DNA of 64,000 nucleotides, taken from positions 124,001 through 188,000 of the forward strand of contig NZ_JFKB01000008.1 in assembly GCF_002115745.1 (NCBI RefSeq). The letters run 5' to 3'. The translations under genes were made by a program, and so were the position numbers. This DNA is from Thalassospira alkalitolerans. GTDB taxonomy: Bacteria > Pseudomonadota > Alphaproteobacteria > Rhodospirillales > Thalassospiraceae. This document shows positions 50,072-58,700 of the stretch, one piece after another. The notes under the pieces were generated by a model. The model was given only the letters and a program-made list of their open reading frames with translations. It did not search any database and was not told where the DNA came from. Positions within the stretch are counted from its first letter, which is position 1. Each line of letters starts with the position of its first letter.

Positions 50072-51345
50072 TGAGCGCGACACTTCTTGTCCTGTTTCTG
50101 GTTCTGATGCTGATCCGGTTGCCGATTGCCATTTGCCTTGGCCTGTCATCCGCCGTCGTCATGATCCTGTTTAACCTGCCGATGACAGTTCTGGCCCAGC
50201 GCACGGTCAATGCGCTTGATTCAACGCCGCTTTTGGCAGTGCCACTGTTTATTTTTGCCGCAAGCCTTCTCAGCACATCGGGCGTCACCAACCATCTGTT
50301 TGAACTGGTGCGCATGATCGTCGGCTGGATCCGGGGCGGTACCGCACAGGTCAGCGTTCTGGTCAGTCTGATCTTTTCCGGTGTTTCGGGTGCGGCCCTT
50401 GCCGATATCGGCGCCCTTGGTTCGATCCAGATCAAGATGATGCGTAAACAAGGTTACAGCGCCGAATTTGCATCGGGCATCACCATGGCGGCCGCCACCA
50501 TCGGTCCGATTTTTCCGCCCAGCATCCCGATCATTATCTTTGCCTCGGTCGCCAATGTATCCGCGGTTAAATTGCTGATTGCCGGGATTGTGCCCGCCAT
50601 TCTGATCACCGCTCTTTTGATGATTCAAGTCGGGGTCATGGCGCGCATCCACAAATTACCGCGTGACGATGTCAAATTTGACTGGGCTGCCTTTGGCCGC
50701 AAATTTATCGTCTCCCTGCCCGCCCTTGCCGCACCGGTTCTTTTGATCGGCGGTTTGATATCGGGGTATTTCGGCCCAACCGAAGTCGCCGGGGTCACGG
50801 TGGCCTATGCCCTGTTTATCGGCAAGTTCATCTATCGCGAACTCGATTTCAAACGCGTCGTTACGGCTGCACGTGACACGGTCGATGCCACCGGCAGCGT
50901 GTTGTTCATCGTTGCCACCGCCGCCCTGTTTGCCTGGGTCCTGACCATGGACCGATTGCCCGCAACCGCCAGTGCGTTTCTGCTTGATCTGTCTGACAAC
51001 CCGTTGATCTTGCTGTTTATCGTCAATGTGCTGTTGCTGGTTGTCGGCATGTTCTTGGAATCAATCGCCGCCATCCTGATCATTGCCCCGATCATCACCC
51101 CCGCCCTGACGGCGGCTGGTGTTGATCCGCTGCAACTGGGCATCGTCTTTGTCTTGAACCTGATGATCGGGCTTCTGACACCGCCGGTCGGTATGAGCCT
51201 TTATATGGTCAGCATCATCGCAAAGATGCCGCTGCACCGGGTCATCCGTGGGGCGCTGCCGTTCCTGATCCCGTTATTTGTGTCGCTTCTGGCGATCACC
51301 TGCATACCGGCAATTTCAACCTGGTTGCCAAACCTTCTTGGATAA
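50068..51345 (+). CDS. TRAP transporter large permease (DctM family)
   Basis: A 425-aa inner-membrane protein with about 12 helices. DctM signatures: VPLFIFAASLLSTSGVT, the segment SGAALADIGALGSIQI, AAATIGPIFPPSIPIII, and LMIGLLTPPVGMSLY. It uses a sodium gradient to import the ligand delivered by the binding protein. Its start overlaps the DctQ stop by four bases. Confidence 0.93.
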   Translation: MMSATLLVLFLVLMLIRLPIAICLGLSSAVVMILFNLPMTVLAQRTVNALDSTPLLAVPLFIFAASLLSTSGVTNHLFELVRMIVGWIRGGTAQVSVLVSLIFSGVSGAALADIGALGSIQIKMMRKQGYSAEFASGITMAAATIGPIFPPSIPIIIFASVANVSAVKLLIAGIVPAILITALLMIQVGVMARIHKLPRDDVKFDWAAFGRKFIVSLPALAAPVLLIGGLISGYFGPTEVAGVTVAYALFIGKFIYRELDFKRVVTAARDTVDATGSVLFIVATAALFAWVLTMDRLPATASAFLLDLSDNPLILLFIVNVLLLVVGMFLESIAAILIIAPIITPALTAAGVDPLQLGIVFVLNLMIGLLTPPVGMSLYMVSIIAKMPLHRVIRGALPFLIPLFVSLLAITCIPAISTWLPNLLG

Positions 51346-51355
51346 GTGAGGAATT

Positions 51356-51895
51356 ATGAGCAAGTTTTTGGGCGAAATTCGCCAGCTCGGCTATGTCGTG
51401 CCCGATATCGAGGCCGCGATGGACTATTGGGCAACCACCATGGGCGTCGGCCCTTGGTATTATAACCCGAAAGTCCCGATTGAAGATTACCGTTACGACG
51501 GCAACCCTTATGAGGTGCACAATTCCGTCGCACTGGCCAATTCGGGCTTTGTTCAGGTCGAACTGATCCAGACCCGCAATGACGCACCATCGATGTATCG
51601 TGATTTCCAAAAGGCGGGTCATACCGGCCTTCAACACGTCGCCTATTGGACGCAGAATTTCGATAATGACCTTGCGCTTATGGAAAGTCAGGGCTTCAAA
51701 GTAAAAATGAGCGGCACGGTCGGCGAAAACGGCCGGTTCGTTTATTTTGACAAGGAAGACCATCCGGGCACCGTGATTGAATTATCCGAAGTTGTCGGTC
51801 CGAAAGGCCGCCTGTTCAAGACCATTTACGAAGAATCTATCGGCTGGAACGGGAATGATCCTGTACGCCCCTTCCCGTCATTGTCGGAAATCTAA
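51356..51895 (+). CDS. VOC (glyoxalase/dioxygenase-fold) protein
   Basis: A 179-aa vicinal-oxygen-chelate protein. The opening IRQLGYVVPDIEAAMDYWATTMGVGPW and the second half GLQHVAYWTQNFDNDLALMESQGF, FVYFDKEDHPGTVIELSEV give the two beta-alpha-beta units with metal ligands His (HVAYW) and Glu (VIELSE). It may isomerise or hydrolyse a keto-acid intermediate of the pathway; this is inference from the operon. It lies 11 nt after the permease. Confidence 0.82.
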   Translation: MSKFLGEIRQLGYVVPDIEAAMDYWATTMGVGPWYYNPKVPIEDYRYDGNPYEVHNSVALANSGFVQVELIQTRNDAPSMYRDFQKAGHTGLQHVAYWTQNFDNDLALMESQGFKVKMSGTVGENGRFVYFDKEDHPGTVIELSEVVGPKGRLFKTIYEESIGWNGNDPVRPFPSLSEI

Positions 51896-51898
51896 GTC

Positions 51899-53230
51899 AT
51901 GGATTTGATCGAAGCCCGCTATCTGATTGAAACCCCGTTTGACCCGGCCAAGATCGCCGCCATTATCGCGGGCGAACAAAGCAGCGGCACATTTGTCCGC
52001 GTTGCCGGGGAAACCGAGGAATTGCGCGAACGTTGTGCCGCCAAGGTTTTGTCCGTAACCGAACTGGCACCGGCAACCGAACCCAGCCTGCAAAGCGCGT
52101 TTTTACAGGCAAAGGGCATCACCGGCCCTTATCGACGGGCCGAAATCCGGGTTGGTTTTCCAACCGGCAATATTGGCCGCAACCTGGCCACCCTTGCCGC
52201 CACGGTTTCGGGCAATCTTTATGATCTGGGCGAGATCACCGGGCTTAAGCTGCTTGATGTCAAACTGCCTGCCAGCTATCGCGATCTTTATGACCGCCCC
52301 GTCGCCGGTACGCAAGGCACGCGGTCGCGCATGAAGGTCGAAGGCCGTCCGTTCTTTGGTACGATCATCAAGCCAAATGTCGGACTTCGCACCAACGATA
52401 TTGCCGATCTTGTCGAACAGCTTTGCGAGGCCGGGGTTGATTTCATCAAGGATGACGAAGTTTGCGCCAACCCGGCATCGGCCCCCCTGACAGAACGCAT
52501 CCCCGCCATCATGGCACGGGTGCGCAACTATCGTGACCGCACAGGCCGCGATGTGATGATTGCCTTTAACATCACCGATGAAACCGATGCCATGCGCCGC
52601 CATGCCGATTTGATCGAAGACGAAGGCGGATCATGCGCCATGGTCAGCATGAACTGGGTCGGGCTTTCGGCCCTGCAGACATTGCGTGCATCAACACCGC
52701 TTTTGCTGCATGGGCATCGTAATGGCTTTGGGGCGCTGTCGCGTCATCCGCTTTTGGGCATGGCGTTTCCGGCCTATCAAACGCTTTATCGTCTGACCGG
52801 GGTCGATCACATGCATGTTCATGGTATGGGCGGAAAATTCTGTGACGACGATGCCGAAGTTGCCGAAAGCGCGCGCCTTTCAGGACAACCGCTTTGTGAC
52901 GGTGGTGGTGGTGGTGACGGTGACGGTGACGGTGGCGGTGGCGGTGGCGGTGGCGGTGGCGGTGGCGGTGCCGATGACATCGTCCTGCCGGTATTTTCAT
53001 CGGGTCAATGGGCCGGTACGGTGCCGGAAACGGTCAAAGCCGTTGGCACGGCTGATTTCATGTTCCTTGCCGGTGGCGGCATCCTTGCCCATCCATCGGG
53101 TCCGGCGGCGGGTGTTCGCAGTTTGCAGCACGCCTGGGAAGCCTGCGCATCGGGTAACAGCCTTGAAACACAGGCCAAAACCAGCCCGGAATTGGCCGAA
53201 GCATTGGCCTTTTACGGCAATAAGGCCTGA
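51899..53230 (+). CDS. RuBisCO-like protein, OiaX-like (3-oxo-isoapionate-4-phosphate cleavage), with Gly-rich insert
   Basis: A 443-aa RuBisCO-like protein. GTIIKPNVGL (Lys158) and DFIKDDE (Lys184, Asp186, Glu187) match the active-site and metal-binding segments of the RuBisCO barrel; later come HGHRNGFGA and GGKF (311-314). OiaX-type members cleave 3-oxo-isoapionate 4-phosphate to 3-phosphoglycerate and glycolate in apiose breakdown. The adjacent DUF1537 kinase and TRAP transporter support this role. Residues about 334-357 are almost pure Gly and Asp, encoded by a GGTGGC/GGTGAC microsatellite just before the phosphate-binding LPVFSSGQW. Family members normally have an ordinary loop there, so activity may be altered. 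Confidence 0.85.
   Translation: MDLIEARYLIETPFDPAKIAAIIAGEQSSGTFVRVAGETEELRERCAAKVLSVTELAPATEPSLQSAFLQAKGITGPYRRAEIRVGFPTGNIGRNLATLAATVSGNLYDLGEITGLKLLDVKLPASYRDLYDRPVAGTQGTRSRMKVEGRPFFGTIIKPNVGLRTNDIADLVEQLCEAGVDFIKDDEVCANPASAPLTERIPAIMARVRNYRDRTGRDVMIAFNITDETDAMRRHADLIEDEGGSCAMVSMNWVGLSALQTLRASTPLLLHGHRNGFGALSRHPLLGMAFPAYQTLYRLTGVDHMHVHGMGGKFCDDDAEVAESARLSGQPLCDGGGGGDGDGDGGGGGGGGGGGGGADDIVLPVFSSGQWAGTVPETVKAVGTADFMFLAGGGILAHPSGPAAGVRSLQHAWEACASGNSLETQAKTSPELAEALAFYGNKA
52898..52970 (+). repeat. GGTGGC / GGTGAC microsatellite inside the RuBisCO-like gene
   Basis: About twelve copies of a six-base unit (GGTGAC then GGTGGC), preceded by GGT repeats; all changes are multiples of three so the frame stays open. 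It encodes a Gly/Asp run of about 24 residues. Near-identical units suggest recent slippage. Confidence 0.92.
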
Positions 53231-53235
53231 TTGAT

Positions 53236-54543
53236 ATGGCCGATATCGTTTTTTGCGCTGATGATTTCACCGGGGCGTCCGATACGCTGGCGACACTGGC
53301 GCGGGCGGGCAAATCCGCCCGCCTGTATCTCAGCCCGCCGCGCATTTCGGATCACCCGGAAATCGCCGGGCTTGATGCGATTGGCGTGGCCACGTCGCTG
53401 CGCGCCCTGTCGGTCAAAGACGGTATCAACCGCATGAATGAACTTGTCGCCGGGCTTTCGGGCGCTGGCGGCAAGATCCACCATTTCAAAATCTGCTCGA
53501 CCTTTGACAGTTCCCCTCGCATCGGCAATATCGCGCAAGTCGCCGATTGCTTTGCCAAAGGCATTAATGCGCATTGGCAGGCGATCATTGGCGGGCAACC
53601 GTCCCTTGGGCGCTATTGCGTGTTTGGCAATCTGTTTGCCGCGGCAAGTAATGGCACTATTCATCGTATTGATCGCCACCCGGTGATGCGCACCCATCCG
53701 GTCACACCGATGGCAGAAGCCGATCTGCGCCAACATCTGAACGCGCAAGGCTGGCCTGATGTCGGCCTGATCGATGTCACCCTGATCCGGCGTGGCGCAC
53801 GTGCCCTGACCGCTGAAATCCAAAACCGGATGGCAGCGGGGGAAACGCATACATTGTTCGATGCCGCCGAAAATCACGACCTTGAAATAATCGGACAGGC
53901 CCTGCGCGCCATCGCGGTCAACACCAAAATCCTGTGCATTGGCGCCAGCAGTGTCGCCCAGGCACTGACCGCATCCAATCGTGCGAACGATACCCCGCCA
54001 ATCAAAACCGCCCCCGCCCCCATCCCACAACGCAACGGTCCGGTTTTTGCCTTTGCCGGAAGCCGGTCCCCCCTGACCGCACAACAGGTTGCCGCCACCC
54101 GACATTTGCACAAGATCGAAATCACGCCGGGAAATCTGATGGACCCGACCGGGTTCGCCGATATGACAAAGGCCTGCATGGATGTCCTTGCCGATGGCAA
54201 ACATCTTTTGGCGACCCTTGGCGATGACGCCGCCCACGGCATCGGCGGGCATGAACTGGCCAAGGCCAGCGCACGTTTTATTGCCAATGTCATCACACAG
54301 ACCCGCATCGGCTTTCTGGCCATTGCCGGGGGCGATACATCCAGTCTTGCCGTGCTTGAACTGCCCATCGACAGCCTGTCCTTTGTCGAGGATTTTGACC
54401 GCGGCGTTCCGGTGATCCGCGCACATGGCAGCGATCCACAACTTGACGGGCTTGAAATGATCCTTAAGGGCGGTCAAATGGGTCAAACGGACATTTTCGA
54501 TCAGGTCGTCAACCGAACCGAAACCGGTTCCCGCACCCGATAG
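53236..54543 (+). CDS. DUF1537 four-carbon acid sugar kinase family, OiaK-like
   Basis: A 435-aa kinase. The N-terminal substrate motif CADDFTGASDTLATLARAG (about 7-25) and the C-terminal nucleotide motif LKGGQMGQTDIFDQV (about 411-425) with GGDTSS (near 369-374) are diagnostic of DUF1537 kinases, which phosphorylate acid sugars such as threonate, erythronate or 3-oxo-isoapionate. It lies 5 nt after the RuBisCO-like gene, which would use the phosphorylated product. The ATG at 53236 is used. It is the last gene of the operon. Confidence 0.88.
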   Translation: MADIVFCADDFTGASDTLATLARAGKSARLYLSPPRISDHPEIAGLDAIGVATSLRALSVKDGINRMNELVAGLSGAGGKIHHFKICSTFDSSPRIGNIAQVADCFAKGINAHWQAIIGGQPSLGRYCVFGNLFAAASNGTIHRIDRHPVMRTHPVTPMAEADLRQHLNAQGWPDVGLIDVTLIRRGARALTAEIQNRMAAGETHTLFDAAENHDLEIIGQALRAIAVNTKILCIGASSVAQALTASNRANDTPPIKTAPAPIPQRNGPVFAFAGSRSPLTAQQVAATRHLHKIEITPGNLMDPTGFADMTKACMDVLADGKHLLATLGDDAAHGIGGHELAKASARFIANVITQTRIGFLAIAGGDTSSLAVLELPIDSLSFVEDFDRGVPVIRAHGSDPQLDGLEMILKGGQMGQTDIFDQVVNRTETGSRTR

Positions 54544-54555
54544 AACTTTGCCGCC

Positions 54556-54573
54556 AAAGGAATTAATTCCTTT
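54556..54573. promoter_or_regulatory. Perfect 18-bp palindrome upstream of the S24 regulator
   Basis: AAAGGAATT and AATTCCTTT form an uninterrupted 18-bp palindrome 33 bp before the regulator ATG. It is too AT-rich for a good terminator of the kinase gene and is better placed as an autoregulatory operator. Confidence 0.55.
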
Positions 54574-54605
54574 TCCCAACCAATCACGGACTGCTAGAAT
54601 GAAAC

Positions 54606-55226
54606 ATGATCCGGCAAGAGCAAATATGGGGCGCATTGGACAAGATCGCCGAAGACAACGGGCTGACCCCATCGGGGCTGGCGCGTCTGGCGCAGCTTGA
54701 TCCAACCACATTCAACCGATCCAAACGCACCACCAATCAGGGCAAACCCCGCTGGCCCTCAACCGAAAGCATTTCAAAGGTGCTGTCGGTGGCCAATGTC
54801 ACCTTTCAGGAATTTGCCCAACTGGTAGATGGTAATGGTGCCGGGCGGGTGCCGGTCATCGGATTTGCCCAAGCTGGCAATCGTGGTTTTTTTGATGATG
54901 CGGGCTATCCGGTTGGCGGCGCATGGGAAGATATCACCTTTCCCGCCCTGCATGATCCAACCGCCTATGGCTTGCGAATTTCGGGCGATTCAATGGCGCC
55001 GGTGTTTCGGGATGGCGACCTGATTGTTGTTTCCCCGGCCTCCAATATCCGCCCCCAGGATCGGGTGGTTGTCAAAACCATCGCGGGCGAAGTCATGGCC
55101 AAGGAACTTGTCCGGCGTGGCGCCATGGGGGCCGAGCTTAAATCGCTTAATCCCGCTTACGAGGATCGCTATATTCCGGCTCAGGATATTGACTGGATTG
55201 CCCGCGTACTATGGGTTAGCCAGTAG
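54606..55226 (+). CDS. XRE-type regulator with S24 peptidase (LexA/CI-like) domain
   Basis: A 206-aa repressor. The N-terminal HTH (GLTPSGLARLAQLDPTTFNRSKR, about 19-41) is linked to an S24 domain. The predicted self-cleavage site Ala90-Gly91 (FAQAGN), catalytic Ser129 (SGDSM) and Lys166 (VMAKEL) are all present, so RecA-stimulated autoproteolysis is plausible. Close relatives occur as chromosomal regulators in alphaproteobacteria, not only in phages. It is the only damage-responsive-type regulator in the window, 8 kb from the podoviral module; a link is possible but unproven. Confidence 0.85.
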   Translation: MIRQEQIWGALDKIAEDNGLTPSGLARLAQLDPTTFNRSKRTTNQGKPRWPSTESISKVLSVANVTFQEFAQLVDGNGAGRVPVIGFAQAGNRGFFDDAGYPVGGAWEDITFPALHDPTAYGLRISGDSMAPVFRDGDLIVVSPASNIRPQDRVVVKTIAGEVMAKELVRRGAMGAELKSLNPAYEDRYIPAQDIDWIARVLWVSQ

Positions 55227-55287
55227 GGGGATTTTGCTATACATTATAACAATTCCAAACTTTAATACCTAGGCTAACACCCTGATA

Positions 55288-55305
55288 ATTCCGTGATCAT
55301 GGAAT
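55288..55305. promoter_or_regulatory. Near-perfect palindrome upstream of the hybrid kinase gene
   Basis: ATTCC and GGAAT flank GTGATCAT, giving an 18-bp inverted repeat with one mismatch, in the 200-bp gap before the kinase. AT-rich promoter-like sequence surrounds it. Confidence 0.35.
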
Positions 55306-55426
55306 GACAGAACAAATACCGAATAAAGAATAAGAATGGTTATTCCAATTGCACTTCGCCAACCTTACATAAAAGACGAGGCTCACAGGTCTGTATCCTG
55401 CCCCATCCGCATGAAAGGAGAAATAG

Positions 55427-58400
55427 TTGCGTCCCGATCGCGTTGACATCATTCGTTTTGCAACGATCGTGCTCGCCTATTTCATTAGCGGCTATATCGG
55501 ACTGCAATTTCCCTATTACGGCAGCAATGTCACCTTAATCTGGGCACCGTCGGGGATTGCTCTGGCAACGCTTGTTGCATGGGGATGGCGGTATTGGCCT
55601 GCGGTTCTTATCGCGGCATTACTGGTCAATCTGACCACATCAGCCCCGGTGTACACAGCCGCCCTGATCGCGTGTGGCAACACACTCGCAGCCGTCCTGC
55701 CCGTTATCCTGTTCCGTCGGTTCCTTGGCTCCCATGATCGCATCAGTTTTCGCGGTATAATTGGCATGATCGGGTTTGGTGTCGTGCTAAACCCGCTGAT
55801 AAGTTCACTGCTGGGAACGCTTGTCCTGTGCCTTACGGTTATTGGTGACTTTTCGAATTATCGGGAAATCTGGCAAGGATGGTGGCTGGGCGATCTTGTC
55901 GGGGTTATCATCATCGGTTCCGTTGTCCTGCGCCTTCTAAGCCATGATTACCACAGTCGCGACCGGGCATTTTATATTGAACTGGCATGTGCCGGCACGG
56001 CCGCCGTTATCGCGTCAAGCGTCGTCCATCTGATCCCGACCATATCGCACCCGGAATACATGTTCCTGTTTGTGTCCCTGCCCTTTGCCCTGTGGGGGGC
56101 CATCCGGTTTGGCCTGTTTGGGACGACAATCATCAATGCCCTGATTTCATTTGACCTGGTTGTCTTCGCGGCATCCGGCCACAGCGCCTTTGTCAATACG
56201 GACCTCAGCACCGCGCTGACCAACATGTATGGCTATCTTGTTGCTGTCACGCTCAGCACCCTTGTGCTGGCGGCGGGTATGGAAAATATTGCGCATGTAA
56301 ACCGAAACACCGCAGATGGCCGTATTACCAGCGAAATCCATCGTCTGCGGAAAAACCTTGCGATTGTCGTCGGGGCAACGGGGTTTTTGCTTTCGATTGC
56401 CGCAGCGGGCTATACCTATCTGCAAATTGACGCTGCCAGAAAAAACCAGACAGAGCTATTCCGACGCGCCTTCGAGGCATCCCTGCGTGAAGAGCTGAGT
56501 CGCGCAACAGATTCTTTGGTCGCCGTTCGGACACTGTTTGACGTCGACACAAGCGTTTCCCAAGATACATTTGATGCCATGATCGGCCCATGGGTCGAAC
56601 GGCGCCCCGGTGTTGCCGCACTGGAATGGGCACCGCGCATATCCCAGAAACACCGCCAATTGATCGAAGAATCGGCGATCCAACGCGGTGTAGAAGATTT
56701 TTTGATCAGTCATTTTGTTGACGGAAAAAAAATCGTCGCGCCGATCAAGGATGCTTATTACCCGATTTTTTATATTTTCCCGCGATCCGGCAACGAACGG
56801 GCTGTTGGCTTTGACCTGTCAAGCGAACCAACCCGCCGCGCGGCCCTTGAAAAGGCGCAGATATCAGGCGAAATCACGCTAACGCCACCTCTGAAACTTG
56901 TGCAATCGGGCGTGACCAATGTCCATGCTTTGGCATTCCTCAGCGTCCCTGATCGGCGCAATCCCGACGGTCCTCCGCTGGGCTTTGCTGCTGGTATTTT
57001 GCGCCTGACCCATATGATCCGGCGCGCCGAGCAAATCGCCCGCCTGCCCAGTGATTTTGAAATCATTCTTGCCGACCTCAAGGCCGAAGACGGCCTTCAG
57101 TTGATCTACAGCAACCGCTCGGCTTCCGTTGCCATGGATCAAATCCGCAAACAAACCGCCATTGACTTCAATCCGCATGTTTCCGATTTTTCATTCGGTC
57201 ATCGTGACTGGACGATTATCCTGCATAACGACGCGGGTGAGTACGGCGGAATATTTTACTGGCAACCTTGGGCGATCTTTATTTTCGGCGCAACGATCAG
57301 CATCCTTCTTGTTATCTATCTGCGGTCGTTAACCCGAACGGAAAGGCGAATTGTTGATCTGGTCTATCAACGGACCCAGGAACTCGACAATGCCCGGCGT
57401 GATGCCGAAGTTTCGATGAACAAGGCGCTACAGGCCGACCGGGCCAAATCCGAATTTATCGCCCATATGAGCCACGAATTCAGATCGCCGATGACATCGA
57501 TCCTTGGCTATGCGCAACTTGCCCGCGATGCCATAGACAACCTTGAACCTTCCGAAACCATTCGCGGCTATCTGGTTACGATCAACAGTGCCGGGCAACA
57601 TGTGCTTTCGCTGATCGGTGATGTCCTTGATCTGTCCAAGATCGAGGCCGGAAAACTTGTTCTGGAAAACACCCCGACCGACATCCACGGCATCTGCGAA
57701 GAAGTCGTCTCGATGATGATGGTTCCGGCACGCAATCAGAACAACCGCATTCATCTGCAAATTCCGACCGATATGCCGCGCTGGGTGATGGGCGATCCGG
57801 TTCGCATCAAACAGGTCCTGACCAACCTTGTCTCGAATGCGATCAAATTCACCAAATTTGGCAATATCCATGTTGTTGTGACGTCTCGCGGTATTACCGA
57901 TGAACACCTGTCTTTCCGGATCGAGGTCCGCGACGAAGGCATTGGCATCCCGCCAGACAAGGTTCAGTCGCTCTTTGAGGCCTTCACACAGGTTGATACC
58001 TCGACCACGCGGCGCTTTGGCGGCACGGGCCTTGGTCTTGCCATTTGCCAGAAAATGATCCTGGCCATGGGCGGATCGATTGATGCAGAAAGCACCGAAG
58101 GCGAAGGCAGTGTTTTCTGGTTTGATCTAAACCTGCCTCTGGCAACCCCGACAAGGTCAAACCTGCCCGACGTCGAAGACTCCGGTTCTGACACCCCGGC
58201 CAGTCGGGGCGTTATCGGGCGCAACTTGTTGTTGGTTGAAGATATCGAAATCAACCGTATTCTGGCGCAGAAACTTCTGGAACAGCAGGGCCATATCATC
58301 ACCACCGCATCTGACGGTCAGGAAGCAATTGATATCCTGACCCAACAGGATTTCGATGCCATTCTGATGGATGTGCATATGCCGGTGATGGACGGGATCG

Positions 58401-58630
58401 AAGCCACCCGCCAAATCCGCGAATTCGAAGATGCCGTCAAGGCAACCATCCCGGTTCTGGCCTTAACAGCCGATACTTCAAGCGACAATCTTACAGCCTT
58501 CCGCGAGGCCGGTATGGATGCCCATTGCACCAAACCGCTTGATATCAAGGCGATCAATCGTGAAATAAAACGCCTTGAATACCGTATGTTGGCTGAACGC
58601 AAAGAACAACTGACCAATACCCGGAACTAA
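55427..58630 (+). CDS. MASE1-CHASE hybrid sensor histidine kinase
   Basis: A 1067-aa membrane sensor. Order: MASE1 domain of about eight helices (1-290; ISGYIGLQFPYYGSNVTLIWAPSGIA), a CHASE extracellular domain (about 345-600; LVAVRTLFDVDTSVS, WAPRISQKHRQ), a final helix (about 612-632), HisKA with His683 (HMSHEFRSPM), HATPase (NLVSNAIKFT, EGIGIP, RFGGTGLGLAI), and a C-terminal receiver with Asp982 (ILMDVHMP) and ALTADT. CHASE often senses small adenine-like or other ligands; the signal is unknown. Start TTG at 55427, with AAAGGAG 6 nt upstream. No separate response regulator is adjacent. Confidence 0.92.
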   Translation: MRPDRVDIIRFATIVLAYFISGYIGLQFPYYGSNVTLIWAPSGIALATLVAWGWRYWPAVLIAALLVNLTTSAPVYTAALIACGNTLAAVLPVILFRRFLGSHDRISFRGIIGMIGFGVVLNPLISSLLGTLVLCLTVIGDFSNYREIWQGWWLGDLVGVIIIGSVVLRLLSHDYHSRDRAFYIELACAGTAAVIASSVVHLIPTISHPEYMFLFVSLPFALWGAIRFGLFGTTIINALISFDLVVFAASGHSAFVNTDLSTALTNMYGYLVAVTLSTLVLAAGMENIAHVNRNTADGRITSEIHRLRKNLAIVVGATGFLLSIAAAGYTYLQIDAARKNQTELFRRAFEASLREELSRATDSLVAVRTLFDVDTSVSQDTFDAMIGPWVERRPGVAALEWAPRISQKHRQLIEESAIQRGVEDFLISHFVDGKKIVAPIKDAYYPIFYIFPRSGNERAVGFDLSSEPTRRAALEKAQISGEITLTPPLKLVQSGVTNVHALAFLSVPDRRNPDGPPLGFAAGILRLTHMIRRAEQIARLPSDFEIILADLKAEDGLQLIYSNRSASVAMDQIRKQTAIDFNPHVSDFSFGHRDWTIILHNDAGEYGGIFYWQPWAIFIFGATISILLVIYLRSLTRTERRIVDLVYQRTQELDNARRDAEVSMNKALQADRAKSEFIAHMSHEFRSPMTSILGYAQLARDAIDNLEPSETIRGYLVTINSAGQHVLSLIGDVLDLSKIEAGKLVLENTPTDIHGICEEVVSMMMVPARNQNNRIHLQIPTDMPRWVMGDPVRIKQVLTNLVSNAIKFTKFGNIHVVVTSRGITDEHLSFRIEVRDEGIGIPPDKVQSLFEAFTQVDTSTTRRFGGTGLGLAICQKMILAMGGSIDAESTEGEGSVFWFDLNLPLATPTRSNLPDVEDSGSDTPASRGVIGRNLLLVEDIEINRILAQKLLEQQGHIITTASDGQEAIDILTQQDFDAILMDVHMPVMDGIEATRQIREFEDAVKATIPVLALTADTSSDNLTAFREAGMDAHCTKPLDIKAINREIKRLEYRMLAERKEQLTNTRN

Positions 58631-58700
58631 GGTCAGGACCTAATCCCCGCATTGGTCAGTGCACAATCATAACGATGTGAATATCAAGACCAAACGGGGA

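Noticed and set aside
52815..53234. Second plus-strand frame with a Val-Ala repeat through the microsatellite
   Set aside because: It arises only from reading the GGTGGC repeat in another frame; no start signal, and the RuBisCO-like frame is the real one.
53212..54711. Long minus-strand open frame (499 codons) opposite the DUF1537 kinase
   Set aside because: It is a shadow of the plus-strand kinase in GC-rich codon usage; it has no ribosome site and a low-complexity, Gly/Lys-rich translation without any motif.
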